Assembly: GCA_019454045.1 (NCBI GenBank)
Contig: SKCR01041753.1
Coordinates: forward strand, 1-64,000
Origin: Zanthoxylum bungeanum
Taxonomy: Eukaryota > Streptophyta > Magnoliopsida > Sapindales > Rutaceae
DNA: 64,000 bases
Direction of reading: 5' to 3'
A program made the position numbers and the translations under genes. Below, piece by piece: positions 45,708 to 58,029 of this stretch. The notes under the pieces are model-generated. The model was given only the letters and a program-made list of their open reading frames with translations, made no database searches and was not told where the DNA came from. Position 1 is the first letter of the stretch. The number at the start of each line of letters is the position of its first letter.

Positions 45708-46080
45708 GCCACCAATGTCTACATCCACTCTTACAAGCCACGCTTGAAGCATTCCACTATATAAATGTGATTCCATACTTTACACCGATAAATTTCCATG
45801 ACTCACAAACCAAGAGTTTTGTACATAGGTTCACCTCAAATCTTTACACAAGAGTTTTATACATAGGCTCTCTCTAAATCTTTTACAATAATAAGAGTTT
45901 TATCTCTAGGTTCACTCTTAAACCTTGACACAAATTCACAATTTTCAGTATGCCCATTCAACAAGAGATTTCACAACCACAAGTGTTTGAAATATTTGAA
46001 GGTTTTAACACCACCACTTGAGTACTCACAAGAGATAAAGAAGATTAAAGATGTGAGTTGCTAACAGATGAGCGGTTAAT
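45708..46080. repeat. Repeat DNA right of C2, with three AAGAGTTTT units
   Basis: The sequence interrupted by C2 resumes here (GGCCACCAATGTCTACATCC). Three imperfect units beginning AAGAGTTTT(G/A)T start at 45812, 45850 and 45893 and carry (C/T)(A/C)TAGGTTCAC-like words. Probably part of an older retrotransposon; lineage unknown. Confidence 0.6.
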
Positions 46081-47331
46081 ATCCATATATTTCCCGTCCC
46101 TTTATTTTAATGTTTTGTGAGTGATATCAAGTTTTATGAGCAAACTGATGTGTTTTCGATGCGCTTTGCAGGTCAAAATAATATCACGACTCAATAGATT
46201 TTATTATGGATAAAAATGGCAAGATACAGAGCAAATCGAGTAAAATTCAGAGTCAAAACGCACGTCCCAATGCTAACCGTGGATCAAAAGTGCCTTTACA
46301 AATTTAGACAGAATATTAAATTGATTGATCAGTGTCGCGACGCGCCAATGTTAGTACACGAGAGATGTTTCCCAGATTCGTCCAAAACTAAACCTCTTAT
46401 ATAAGCATAGTTCATCCCAAAAACCTATAATCAAGTCTCATAACATATTTTGGAGCCTCCAAGTGCATAGAAGAACACCTAGAGTAAGGCAAGAACGATT
46501 GCATCAACTGGTGTTGGAGTTTGAAGACTGTAAACCAGAGTTTCTTTCTTCCATTTTCTCTCTAGCTCTATCTTCTATGCTTTCTTTGCCTTGTATTAAT
46601 GATTAGCTTATTTTTATTGAATATTATGAGTAGTTAATTCATTAAATTTAGGGTTGTAATGGATCTCGAGCATGTTTAATTAATTTAATTTGTTATTTGT
46701 TATTTATTATTTTTTGTGCTTTGATGCTTATTTTATTTTTTTGGCCAACAATAAAATATTCTTGGTAAATCCTTAGGAACTCGACAGAGGGAATTTGGGT
46801 TAGCAATAGGAATAATAGTGTTTGATCTTATTCATTGAATAGATTTCCTTGTAGGATAGAAATATATATGCAGAGCATGTGTAGCCAATATTAGAACCTG
46901 GTCGTAATGAATTTGGTTTAAGTTAATTAATATAAATATATAGTTATTGATTTAAATTGAATATTTCTACTTGACCATCGAAAGAGGCTTGTAGATAGTT
47001 TAGTATTTTAAGTTAATAATTAATAACTATCAAATGAATGAAAAGAATCTGAACCTATTATTTGCGTGCTTAGGTGAAGTTACAACCCTAAATTTTTCTC
47101 GCTCGTATAGTTTATCTCCAAAAGTATTGTTTATTTTTTATTTACTTTTCAATTAAATCATCAAATCAATTTTCTTTCTCAATAGTTTAGTATAAGTTTA
47201 GTAGAGTAATCTTTTTATTAATAAGAGAAGTATTATATCCTTATGGGTTCGACATCCGACTTTCAATCACTATATTACTTGAACGATACGTGTGCTTGCG
47301 TGCTAGATATATAATATCACGATCAAGTTTT
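46081..47331 (+). mobile_element. Athila/Tat-like Ty3/gypsy LTR
   Basis: Contains TTGTAGGATAGAAATATATATG, TTAGAACCTGGTCGTAATGAA, CTTGACCATCGAAAGAGGC and TATTACTTGAACGATACGTGTG in the order seen at 4280-4716. The end is followed by a tRNA-Asp-type primer site at 47332 and then by gag. The left edge is not defined. Confidence 0.65.
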
Positions 47332-47349
47332 TGGCATCGTTGCCGATGA
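47332..47349 (+). other. Primer binding site, tRNA-Asp type
   Basis: TGGCATCGTTGCCGATGA agrees at 14 of 18 bases with TGGCGCCGTTGCCGGGGA, the complement of the plant tRNA-Asp 3' end used by Athila/Tat elements. The differing bases are C/T- and G/A-type changes plus one G/T. Confidence 0.8.
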
Positions 47350-47554
47350 CTTAATTTATTTTTCATTATTAATACTAGGACAATAATTTACTTGCTTAGC
47401 TAAACACCCCTTATTTTTCTTTTTTTCTTTTCCTTTTCTTTTGATTCCAAGCATCATAAACGACAATCAGTCTGAACGACGGCCAATAGCAGCACCTATC
47501 ATAATTCGAGACAGGACGATATTGATCATTGATGGACTTATATCTTATTTTATC

Positions 47555-47900
47555 CTATCACCCCTTCAGGCCAACGCCTGCGACATCAAGACCTCTATTC
47601 AAATGATACAACAATCAATGCAATTTGGGGGTGGGAAGATCCATATGCACACGTGCGTAATTTCATAGAAATATACAACACTTTCAACTTCAATAGAGGG
47701 GCAGAAGATGTGGTTTGCCTGTGAGCTTTCCAATATTCATTGAACGACAGAGCTGAGGGATGGCTTCAGTAATTGCTAGCTGGATCGATCACTACATGGA
47801 TGGACTTGGCAACCAAGTTCCTTGCCGGGTATTTTCCTCCTATTAGTACATCAAAGCTGCGTAATGATGTGAATGTTGGTACAAAGTCAAGCAGCCTTAA
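47555..47900 (+). pseudogene. Athila-type Ty3/gypsy gag fragment
   Basis: Capsid fragment of a Ty3/gypsy retrotransposon, in three frames. SIQMIQQSMQFGG is followed (after a frameshift) by YAHVRNFIEIYNTFNF, then FQYSLNDRAEGWLQ and GSITTWMDLATKFLAGYFPP. This is the typical retrotransposon gag pattern of Athila-like elements (hydrophobic core, SL.DRA..WL, W..L...FL..YFP). The rest of gag-pol is missing: the sequence becomes unrelated after 47990 and is cut by the LTR of element D at 48042. Confidence 0.85.
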
Positions 47901-48041
47901 TACGAGCATTGAAAATCCAAATTGGACAACTTGCGATTAATCAAAGTCAGAGGCCACAATGAGCCTACCCAAGTAACATAGAAGAAACCCCTAGAAAGTC
48001 AGGAAAAGAATTCTGCAATGCCATCTCAGTCAGCTATAAGG

Positions 48042-50833
48042 TGTTGGGGTTTTGATGCGGGCGTAGCGGAAGCTCGCGGTATGGGTGAAATAGTAATTCT
48101 AAAACTTTTAAATTACCGAATAAATTATTCAATATCCAATATGAATAATTTATTCATATTTCACCTAAACATATTTATTCGATATCAAATAACGACATAA
48201 ATATTTAAGAAACGTCGCGAAACTTTTACGAAAAATATTTTTCCGTAAAATGGCATAAAATGCGTTTTTGACCAAACCGACCACCCAATGCACATGATGT
48301 TAGAGTTGGTGCTCGGAGTGCCAATCCGGATCGTATTTATGTCCGATTCATGAATACGAGCAATTCCATTTTCCATAATATTACTTATTTAATGGTGGCA
48401 CCTCTTGTCTTTTATACACATATTCGATCTAATTACGATTGGATATTCAATTACGATTAGATTGAAACTAAATCTGGTTTAGTGATACGTGTATATTAGA
48501 CAAAGACCCTAGAATTTACAATATAGTGCGCATTTACAACGTAGTTTGTAATTGACATTGGGATGCGTCACTATAAGTTGTATATCCTTAAATAAAGTTC
48601 CTGGTCAAGATTTACTAACACGGGTCGGTTAGCAAAATCCGCCGAGACCAGTTATGTCGTATATCGTGACTTGGTCCGATGGTTTATCCCAATGAACCAT
48701 GAGTCTCGGGAGACTCGTATAGATATCTAGGTGTTTATTTGATAAACATTGAACAACTCACTGAAGATTTCCTAATAGATGGTACACCAACATCAATATG
48801 AGTCTTCTCGAGTTGAGTGAGCATAGTGGTCCTTTGACTTGAGATACCACAGTGGGATATATGAGTTATCCTCCACACTTTGATGGCAGTCACATCACCG
48901 ATCTATTTAGATCAGACCTCTTCATGTTCGTTGGGTGTGGACTGAAGCTCATGATATCCAGTGCGTATCAAGATAGAATCCGTCAGTCCTATGTACATGG
49001 CATATGCATCCTACACGTGTTTACGATCTAGTAAATTCATGGCCGTGGTATAACTTCAGAAATCAGTTCCGGGTATTATTTAAAGATCGTAAATTGAAAG
49101 TCGACTATATTATACCGAAAGAATTTGACATTCTTATCTATATCTCAGGTATAATAAGGATAGCCTGTGATGGATGGATTATACGTATGCAATGACCTCA
49201 ACTTGTATAGTTTAGCGAGATTATCTGTGGTTGTCATAATTCATGAGTGGGTGAATTATGGACACGAAATTGGATTTCGTGACCGATAAACCTAAACTTA
49301 GAGAGTCCCACAATATAAAGTGTACTTGTTGAGCACTTAGGCAACATTTTATGAATAATACAGATTATTCATAATACTTCATCGGATTAAATGAGTTATT
49401 TCAAATCGTTTAATCGGTTAAACGATAACACATGTATTAGGAGATTTTGGTCATTTAATAATTATTGTGTATTTGTATTTGATATATAATTTGATTAGAT
49501 ACACATTAATTAATTGTCAAATGAGATTTTGACATATGTCATGAATATATATGTATTTGTTATTTAATGTAAATAAAATACATATAATAATAATTATTAT
49601 ATTAATTATTTAAATATTTAAATGTTAAATATTTGAATAATTAATTGATAAATTTTTTCATAATTATTATGAAAAATATTTAATTATTATTGGTGACACA
49701 TGACATGATTTAATTAAGCGTTGTGTGTGCAAATTTGATTTGCTATTATAAAGTTTAATTCATTTAATATGTTTAAAGTGAAAAATGACCAAAATACCCT
49801 TATTTACTACCCCTAAAGTCGGTCATCATGTTATTAAATTAAAAAAAAAATTATTTTCTTCCTCATTATAACCACCATGGCCGAAAGTCTCCAAAAGAAA
49901 TGGGTTTCAAAGTTGCTTGATGATTCAAGTTGAAAAATGAAGGAAATTTCAAGAAAAAGCTTAGGAAATCAAGAGATTAAAGGTAATCTTCTACAATCAT
50001 AATCTTGGAAATTAGTTTCTTGTTTTCTTGAATTGTTAGAATAGTTCTAGGGTTCCTTTTTTTGTTAATATTGGGGCTTTTGGTTTTAGTGGATGGATAT
50101 GGAAGTGATGATGCATGTGTGAAGTGTTTTGGGAGCTATTATTGTAATATGTATCCAATTTGTTCATTTGATGATATGTTTCCATTCTAGAGTGTTATTA
50201 CCACTCTTGTAATGGCTAGAATTTTTCTTGGGTGGTTTATGTGTGGTGACTTTGATTGGTGCTTTGATTAATTGGATTAATCTTGAAAAATTGGATTTAA
50301 AGCATGAAAATTGGAATTTTTGGTTTCTGGTTCATTTCTGGAAAATCTGGGTTTATGTTGATGAATTTGATGTCATATAAATGTATTGGTATGTTTTGGG
50401 TGTTGGAACAATTTCCGAAAATTATTTCGGAGTTGAAATATGCGAAAACGGTGAAAACGGCGTTACCGTGTGACTTTTGAGCCAACCGGGTGACGGCTAT
50501 CCAAACAGTGAATATTTCACTGTTCAGGCAGCTCATGAAATTCCCTAACACTATTGGGGCTGACCTGGGCAGTCCCCATAAGTGTTGGGGGTCGGTTAGG
50601 TCAAAAATGTATTTTGCGTCATTTTACGGAAAAACATTTTTTGCAAACGTTTCGCGAAGTTTCTTCATTGTTTATGTCGTTATTTGATATCGAATAAACA
50701 TGTTCAGGTGAAATATGAATAAATTATTTATATTAGATATCGAATAATTTGTTCAATAATTTTGAAAAAGTTTTAAAATTACGATTTCGCCTGAATCGCG
50801 CTTCCGCTGCGCCTTTCGCCCAAAACCCCAACA
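48042..50833 (+). mobile_element. 5' LTR of element D, with long terminal inverted repeats
   Basis: Starts TGTTGGGGTTTTGATGCG and ends CAAAACCCCAACA, followed after four bases by a TGGTATCAGAGC primer site, so it behaves as the 5' LTR of a copia element. Its first about 260 bases and last about 290 bases are inverted repeats of each other with scattered differences (CGTAGCGGAAG, AATTTATTCATATTTCACCT, TTTATTCGATATCAAATAACG and TTTTTCCGTAAAATG are shared). The middle, from TGTTAGAG at 48298 to CCCTAACA at 50550, is itself LTR-like and matches 1-1635 inverted and 33059 onward. The 3' LTR lies beyond the window. Confidence 0.75.
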
Positions 50834-50837
50834 AAAA

Positions 50838-50849
50838 TGGTATCAGAGC
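50838..50849 (+). other. Primer binding site of element D (initiator tRNA-Met)
   Basis: TGGTATCAGAGC, four bases after the LTR end. Confidence 0.88.
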
Positions 50850-52934
50850 AGGTCTGATGCTTCATCCATTACATGATTCATGCTTGATATATGATATGTT
50901 ATCCAATTTTAATGTTCGCACATGCATGTAATCTATACGTTTCTTGACTTTTCGGTTCTACGCTAACGGAAACGTAACAGAAATTTAATGGTTAAATTGA
51001 GTTATGTTTTCTAAGGTAGAATTGAGTTGTTGGAAAATGATTTTGACTAAAATTATGCATTTGATGTGGAGCAAAACTTCCTTGAGGAATATCCCCGCTT
51101 AAAATAAGGTTGTAAAGTAACGTGTATTGGATGCATGTTTCTTGGTCCGTCTTGTCAATACGATTTATGGGTAACTTTCTATGGCTGCATCTGAGATCGT
51201 GCCAAAGCAGTGAGGGTGTAGTTGATAGAATTTTATCCATGCCGGTTGTATATTGATATTAGACAAATTCAAGTGAAAATGGAAATCCTGAACGTGCCAA
51301 CGCTGTCAGGACTACATCAGTAACTTGAGTTTGTCATTGGCAAGTGAAGCCTTGATACGCCTCCTTATGAATGTGCCAAAGCTGTTATAACAAGAAACGA
51401 TCAGGACCAAAATCAGGAGTCATTGGTGAGTGGTGAATGATTGACAATGAGTTGTCTACCTAATGAATATACGTAGACGAGATCGTGTCAAAGTTGTGAG
51501 TCGAAATATATTCATGGATATCTTACTCTCACTATGGAATTCAATTTAATTATTTAATTCTCATTCTTTGTTAGGGATTACGATATTACGTAAAGTAGTG
51601 GGAGACACTGCTGGGTTAAAAATCCATAACTAAAGAAATGTGTAATTTTATGGAATTTGCTGTTTTGTTTTCCTTTATTCTATATTGTTTATAGATTTTA
51701 TACTTCTAATCCACTGCATATCATATTACTTTAATATGTTTTCTGACTTTACTTATGGTTGCGTATTTCTAGAAAATGTTCTAGAATGACAGTAGACTTA
51801 GACATTGTTAGATTAGTTTAAACAATCGGGAACTGTTGTTCTGATTTTCTTGAAAATCAATATGTTTAGTGACTTAGTTACTAAGTCACGATTAGGTAAT
51901 CTAAAATGATATCTGTTTTTGGATATAGTTATCTAGTAAGAATAGTTTCTTATACAGTAAGAATTGACTTGATTTAGTTCATGTCTCGAGATTCTTGACT
52001 GGCATTACGAAAACCTCATTAGTATTTGTTTATCTTATGATGACGTTTCTTGGCTTTAGTGACTTTTAGATGTCACGTGTCTGACACAGTTTGCTAATCA
52101 GTTATTTGTAATTGTTGTGAATAATTGAACGTAAATTATAAAGCTTAAGAAATGAGATGTGTATAGTTGTGTATAGAGAATATTGATTCTCACAATACGA
52201 CAACTATATGTATTGGATACTAGATCTTCCGTCTAGTTATTTAAAATAATGTTTAATAACTTTTTTGATATTTGATATTAGAACTTGTGACTATTGGATA
52301 GTTATTTGTTCTTTATAAATAGTTGTTACATATTTTGATATGACTAGTAGTGTCATTAATGAAAAGATAAACATTTAGAAAATATTCGGTTAACTAAATA
52401 ACTTAGAATAATGCTTTATGAGATTTTATCACATAAGCATTAGATGCTTATTCGTGTGGAAAAGAATGGTCTAATACGAGATCACACCATATATCCTTAT
52501 CCATTTAATGAATATTGTATTCAGGATGTGATTAAATCTTATATAACCAATGATCGTCATTGGACCACAAATTTATTAGACTAATATGTAGTTTAATGAA
52601 TTAGAAATTGTCTTGGATAGTTTTCTTTACTTCATAACTTAGTTAATAAATTGTCATGAATTAGTTACATGGTTCTAAAAGAAAATTTATTAAACGTCTT
52701 GAATGGTTCGAGAACTTTCAATATGTTTTCTGATGAAACACGGATATAATATTTTGAATAGTTCAAAGATATTCTATTTGAAGTGTTGAAAACTATATTT
52801 GAAATTCATTGTGAATCTTTGAATTGTTCAAAGATGTTTGATATGATCAAACATATGAATTTAAGGCCATAGTTCTAAAGTTATTTAATGAATGTGATTT
52901 TTACTCAATATTATTCTTCTACGACTGTGATGGA
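50850..52934 (+). other. Noncoding leader/interior of element D, left part
   Basis: No frame with a recognisable domain. A GTGCCAAAGC(A/T)GT-like motif occurs four times, near 51199, 51294, 51373 and 51485, and AAAGTAGTGGGAGA at 51592-51605 recalls the leader of C2 and C3. The region after 51660 is AT-rich and featureless. It is cut at 52939 by C3 and resumes at 62879. Confidence 0.6.
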
Positions 52935-52939
52935 ATTGG
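52935..52939. repeat. Element C3 target-site duplication, left
   Basis: ATTGG, repeated exactly at 62874-62878. Confidence 0.9.
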
Positions 52940-54899
52940 TGTTGGACAATTATGACCCATAGCATTACTGTTTGTAAAATACATGGTGTTCTTTGTACAA
53001 ATTAACTATGTGACAAAGGAAATTGCTCTTTTATCATTTGTAATTGGATTACTTGGATATATAAATGATAAAAGTCCATATGATTGGTACGAGATTAATA
53101 AGATATGAGACAATAGTAACCCACATAAGGTTTAATCATTAAATATCCCTAGTCGTAGTATTATCGAGACTGGACATCGATAATACATAATAGGCTAGTA
53201 TTACACTTGCGCACGTTATGGAAGCTTAACAGCATAGTTCTCATATATTTGGGTATTGGATACTCATGCAAGTGTAATAAGAGGTTCTGTTTGCCGATGG
53301 TACGGGAACAGCTTCGCTCTGGATAGACTCATCGGAGTCCCATTAGTAGTAAGACTATGTGTCTATGGGAATCCGAATCAGGGTAGGTGTATATGGTCTT
53401 AACCTGAGACTTGCATCTCTAATACTTGCGACAATCAGTATACTTTGGTTTTGATCGTCCGGGGCTTTAACAGGTTCTGTGTACGACTCTTCTGGGTATA
53501 CTGAGAATCATAGTGTATTGGGTGTGATGTCAAGATGGAAGTATCACTTCAGTCATATGGAGATGATGATCACTTAGGGATACAGAACTGGTACTCTATA
53601 GTGCTATAGCCATCGGGAAAATATGACTAGGTCTTGACTCTCCGATCATAAAGAGACTAGTTGCTAGTGATCCGATATATGCTTCGTACGGGGCAGACAC
53701 AATTCCAGCCCCAGGCCTAGCATGTGACATCTGATACTGGATCCTAATACGCAATACATAGTATACTACGCCTGATACAGATTATATATATTTCATGTTG
53801 AATATATTTCTGGAGAATTGGGTAGGCATGGTGCTTTACTAGAAGCCAACCATGTCTTGTAAATCGGTAAGAACGTGGTACCGGGTACACACATGTTCAG
53901 ATATTCCGATGACCGTATTTACTGCCAACATATCCAGGAATCTCTTGGGTCGCTTCCCAAAGATTCACCGATGACATTTGACTCGAACAGAATTTATCTG
54001 GGATTAATTATTAGAGAGAAATTTAATCTGGGATTAATTGCGGTAAGAATTAATCTGGGATTAATTAACAAGAGAGAATTAATATAGGATTAATTGCGTC
54101 AAGAATTAATCTGGGATTAATTCGACTAGAAGAGAGAACGTGATTAATTTAGAATTAATCGGTAAAATAAATTTAATAGTTAAATTGGATTTTTCTATTT
54201 AATTTATTTATTTGGGCTAAAATAATATATCGGATATATTAATTGAAATTGGATTTCAATACGGAATTAAAATTAGATTTTGATTCTATCGAACAAATTA
54301 ATTTAGAATTAATTCGCAAGTGACTTCCGTAATAATTTTACTGGGTATTATTATTTAATTAAATTATATTTAATTACGAAGCGACGAAAAATTCGTTTAG
54401 TCGAATTAAACGAACCGGGCCCAAAGTGTGTTGTGTAAGCCAACTAAATTTGGAATTTAAATGGGTGGGACCCATGACTTACATCAACTTGTCACTATTT
54501 GTGATGTAAGTAGATGGAATAGTAAATGTGGCATTTACTTCCCAAACCTACCAAGTCAACACACACCAACTTTTTATATATGTTTTTTGGAAAAACAAAA
54601 AAAAAAAAAAACTATTCATTCTCTTCCTAATCTCTCTCTTGGCTGAATACATGCTCCTTGGAGGAGAAAATTTTTTTCTTTCATTTTTTTTTATCAAAGC
54701 TAGCACTTTGGGAGTAAACTAAGGTGATAGGGAAACTCACCCTTGAGTTTGGAATTCAAATCAAAGGCTTGGAGCTTCCAACAAAGAGGAAAAAGTCTTT
54801 AACTTCATACGATCAAAGTGAGTATTTCCGCAACTTTCTTTGATTTATTCACACACAAATCACCTTAGAGATCATTGGCATGTTCTAGGAACACTAACA
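52940..54899 (+). repeat. 5' LTR of copia C3
   Basis: TGTTGGACAATTATGACCC to AGGAACACTAACA. It carries the shared island (53133-53184) and the palindrome array (53990-54160). Confidence 0.93.
53990..54160. repeat. Six palindromic AATTAATC-TGG-GATTAATT words in C3 5' LTR
   Basis: Copies of (A)TTAATCTGGGATTAAT or variants (ATATAGGAT, TTTAGAAT centres) at about 53991, 54020, 54048, 54077, 54103 and 54141, spaced near 28 bases and separated by GAGAGAA- or GCG(G/T)(T/C)AAGA-like linkers. The same array stands at 61966-62137 in the 3' LTR and a shorter one in both C2 LTRs. Confidence 0.85.
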
Positions 54900-54900
54900 A

Positions 54901-54912
54901 TGGTATCAGAGC
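54901..54912 (+). other. Primer binding site of copia C3 (initiator tRNA-Met)
   Basis: TGGTATCAGAGC, one base after the LTR end. Confidence 0.92.
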
Positions 54913-57190
54913 GGTTTCTAAGCTTGATTTGGATTCTAGGGTTTATAAACTTTAATTTAGGATTTTATGCTTGGAGCTTGATTTTGCCTAAATTGATGAG
55001 TTGGTTTTGTTTGGATGATGATGAATTGGATTTGTGCATCTTTGATTTTATGAAAAATTGATTAAATTAATTTTCCCCAAAACCCATTATATGGCCAAAT
55101 ATGAACCATAGGCTAATACTCATGGTAATTTTTTGATTTTGACAATTAGATGTGTTAAAAGCATGAAATGAATATTGATTGTTGATTTAATTGGATTGAA
55201 ATCAAAATTGTGTGTTATTTTATGTATTGTCGTGAGTGTGAAGCATGTTGTAGAATTAATTTTACCCCAATTTTGTGTTGGACATGAATTTGAGAATTAT
55301 GCATGATTAATTAGATTAAATTGATGTTTTGGAAACATTAGGTTAATTAATTAATTATGGTGATTGCACTTTAATTGAATTAATATGTAATTTGGAATTA
55401 TGTATTAATTTAATTTGTTGTAATTGGGCTTAATGGGCTTGGTTGGGCCAAGTTTAGTTTTGGTTAATTGGGTTGGATCCAATTGGGCCTAAAACCATTT
55501 CTATAAAGTCCAAAGTATGACATTGGGCCTTTAATGATTTAATTGGGTCTAATGGGCCTAAATTAATTTTTGGCATAGGGTGATTCCTAATTGGGCCTTG
55601 GCATCTTGGGTTTGATCCATAATTGCCAAAGCTCATGCCTAAAGAATTAATTAAAAGCCCATTGGACTTTAATTGAATAGTATTGGATGCTAATTAGGCC
55701 TTTGAGACCCAATTGGACCGGATTTGGAATCCAAGTCTAAAAGGCACTATTGAAAGTGTAATTATTTAATTTGGAATTAAATATGAATTAGTATTGGATA
55801 CAATTTAAATTTGATTAAAAATTATAGTTCGATATAATTCAAGAACACTTACTTTGAGTATTTATTCTTAAACGAGTTGGACTCGCGCAAATCAAATCGT
55901 TGTATGAACATTGGATGGTCATTAATTCAAAGATTAATTAATTGGATTAGATTGATTGAATAACAAGCTTTGTGTGAATACTTGTATGTATTGTATGAAT
56001 AATGTATATCGGATGGATATTAGAAGGGTGAGGGCAATTTTGGAAATTATTGTAATAAATTTAGAATTTATTTAAATTGGACCTGCGTGTCCAGCCTATT
56101 ATCTCTATTCTCTATGTATTTCTCTTCTCACCAATTCCCCTCAATGCAAATGAGGTTTATTATTAGTGTTATGTAATTGGGTAGAAGTTAGTGCTAGTAG
56201 GAGAGATTTGTTCTAGGAACAATTTGTTATATATCCATCCGCATATCATTATTAAATTTTATCACGCCTTATTATGTTTTTAGAATGCATGTTTAAGGGT
56301 GTATGATGAGACCTAATTAAAGATAATAAATTGGTTGCCAATTTACGCAAAAAATCCTCATTCAATATTAAGCGTTTTTCCTTCCATTGAGTGGTTCTCT
56401 CTCAAGATCCAAGATTGGCATTGGTTTGTTGGCCAAAGTCAAGACCTTTGTCCATCGCGGATGTGTTTGAACCGCGTAAGCTTTGTTCTATATCGTATGT
56501 CTTGGGCGGTTGTGACTTGTTGGCCAAAGTCAAGGTCACTTCTAGTTCATCGACTTCGATTACGAAGCTTTCCCACTGTCAATGGGTCACGCTTAACTGG
56601 AATCATTAAGTTTGTTGAGCCAAAGCCAAGGCTTAGTTGATTCAGAGGAAACAGGTTAGGAAATATATTGGATATATTTACATATATTGGATATATGTTT
56701 CGGACTTGGAGGTCCACCTACTGGATCTAGGAATTGGATGAGATCCAATTGATCTTAGAGATCTACCTAGTTAAGTTTCATACAGTTTGTTGGCCAAAGT
56801 CAAGGTTGTGTGTTATTTAACGGGATCCTAGCCCACTAGGAAACTAGGTTTCCCGAGTACTCCACAGAGGGTTAGAGGCTCACCAAAAAATAGTGGGAGG
56901 CAAATATTAAATTTGCAATTTCGTTTAGATACTTGCCAATACACGCTCATTTTATTTTTAGTTATTAAATTTATATATATTAGTTGGACTAATATTCAAT
57001 TGTTGTTTTAATTAAACAATTGGACTGTATTCAAACTACTTCATTTGTAGTTGGTTATATAATTAGACATAGTAATCAATACATTTGAATTTAACCAATC
57101 ATTTATAGTTGGTTATATAGTTAGACTATAGTAATCATTACATTTGATTGTACCCGAAATCATTGATTGGATAGTTGGACTATAGCAATC
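54913..57190 (+). other. Noncoding leader of copia C3 with repeated motif
   Basis: About 2.3 kb without coding sequence. TTGGCCAAAGTCAAG or close variants lie at 56429-56443, 56520-56534, 56615-56630 and 56790-56804, in the same order and similar spacing as in C2. A CCCACTAGGAAAC...GTTTCCCGAG hairpin-like block (56832-56858) and AAATAGTGGGAGGCA (56888-56902) follow. Confidence 0.8.
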
Positions 57191-57199
57191 AAGATGACC

Positions 57200-57990
57200 T
57201 GAAAGATTAGCGTCAAATGACATAATCCTGGGTGAAAATGTCTTTAACGGCTTTAATTTTTCAGATTGGAAAAAGAATATCAGGATAGTCATGGGAGCTG
57301 AGAAGTTACTCTATTTGATAGAGAAACCTCTCGGGCCTGAGCCCGGAGTTGAGTAAATAGTGGAGCATGAGCTTTGGAAGACTCATAACTTTAGTGCTCA
57401 ATCCATTATGCTTGCTGCAATGACTCTTTAATTTCATCGTCAGAACTAAGGATTAGATCTTTATACCATGATGTTGAAATTAAAGGATCTTCATAATTCT
57501 AACCTTAGATCTTAGAAGTACGAACTGTAAAAGAAGCTCTTTCGCTCGCGTATGTCAGAGGGTACATATGTTGAGCACTAGGTGTCGTAGATGATTGCTG
57601 ACATCGAACAGCTAGGTTAGCTGGGCATTACCTACGAGGCCGAGACTTCCATAGATTTGATCTTACAGTCTCTGCCCGAATGCTGGGGCGGGTTCATCAT
57701 GAACCAAGAGAAAACTCTTAGAGAGTTAATGGCTATGCTCAATGAGGCAGAGCCAGAGCTTCCAAAAGGGCAAGAAGCGCAAGGCGCATCTTACTTTGAC
57801 ATCCCAGAAGGCCAAGGCTTGGCCGAAGGCTTCTGAGGATGTGAAGAAAAGAGGCAAAGGTAAAATCGTCACAGTCTTCTGGGAAGACAAATGACATATC
57901 CTAAAATGTCTGCCTAAACTGTGGTAAACGGGGTCACTGGAAGCGTGACTGCTGTATGGATAAGACAGACATGAAGAAAGTGAAGGCGGG
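57200..57990 (+). pseudogene. Copia gag of C3 with intact CCHC knuckle
   Basis: Gag of a copia element. The opening NGFNFSDWKKNIRIVMGAEK (about 57250-57310) and a later UBN2-type stretch (ETSIDLILQSLPECWGGFI, near 57650) are clear. KTLRELMAMLNEAE follows, then a Lys-rich linker and the zinc knuckle CLNCGKRGHWKRDC at 57911-57952. A stop after PGVE near 57357, further stops near 57575-57625, and at least one frame change break it. The capsid would package the element RNA in virus-like particles. Confidence 0.85.
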
Positions 57991-58029
57991 CAAGGCTCCG
58001 ACTTCAGGTATGTTTGTTATAAACATATC

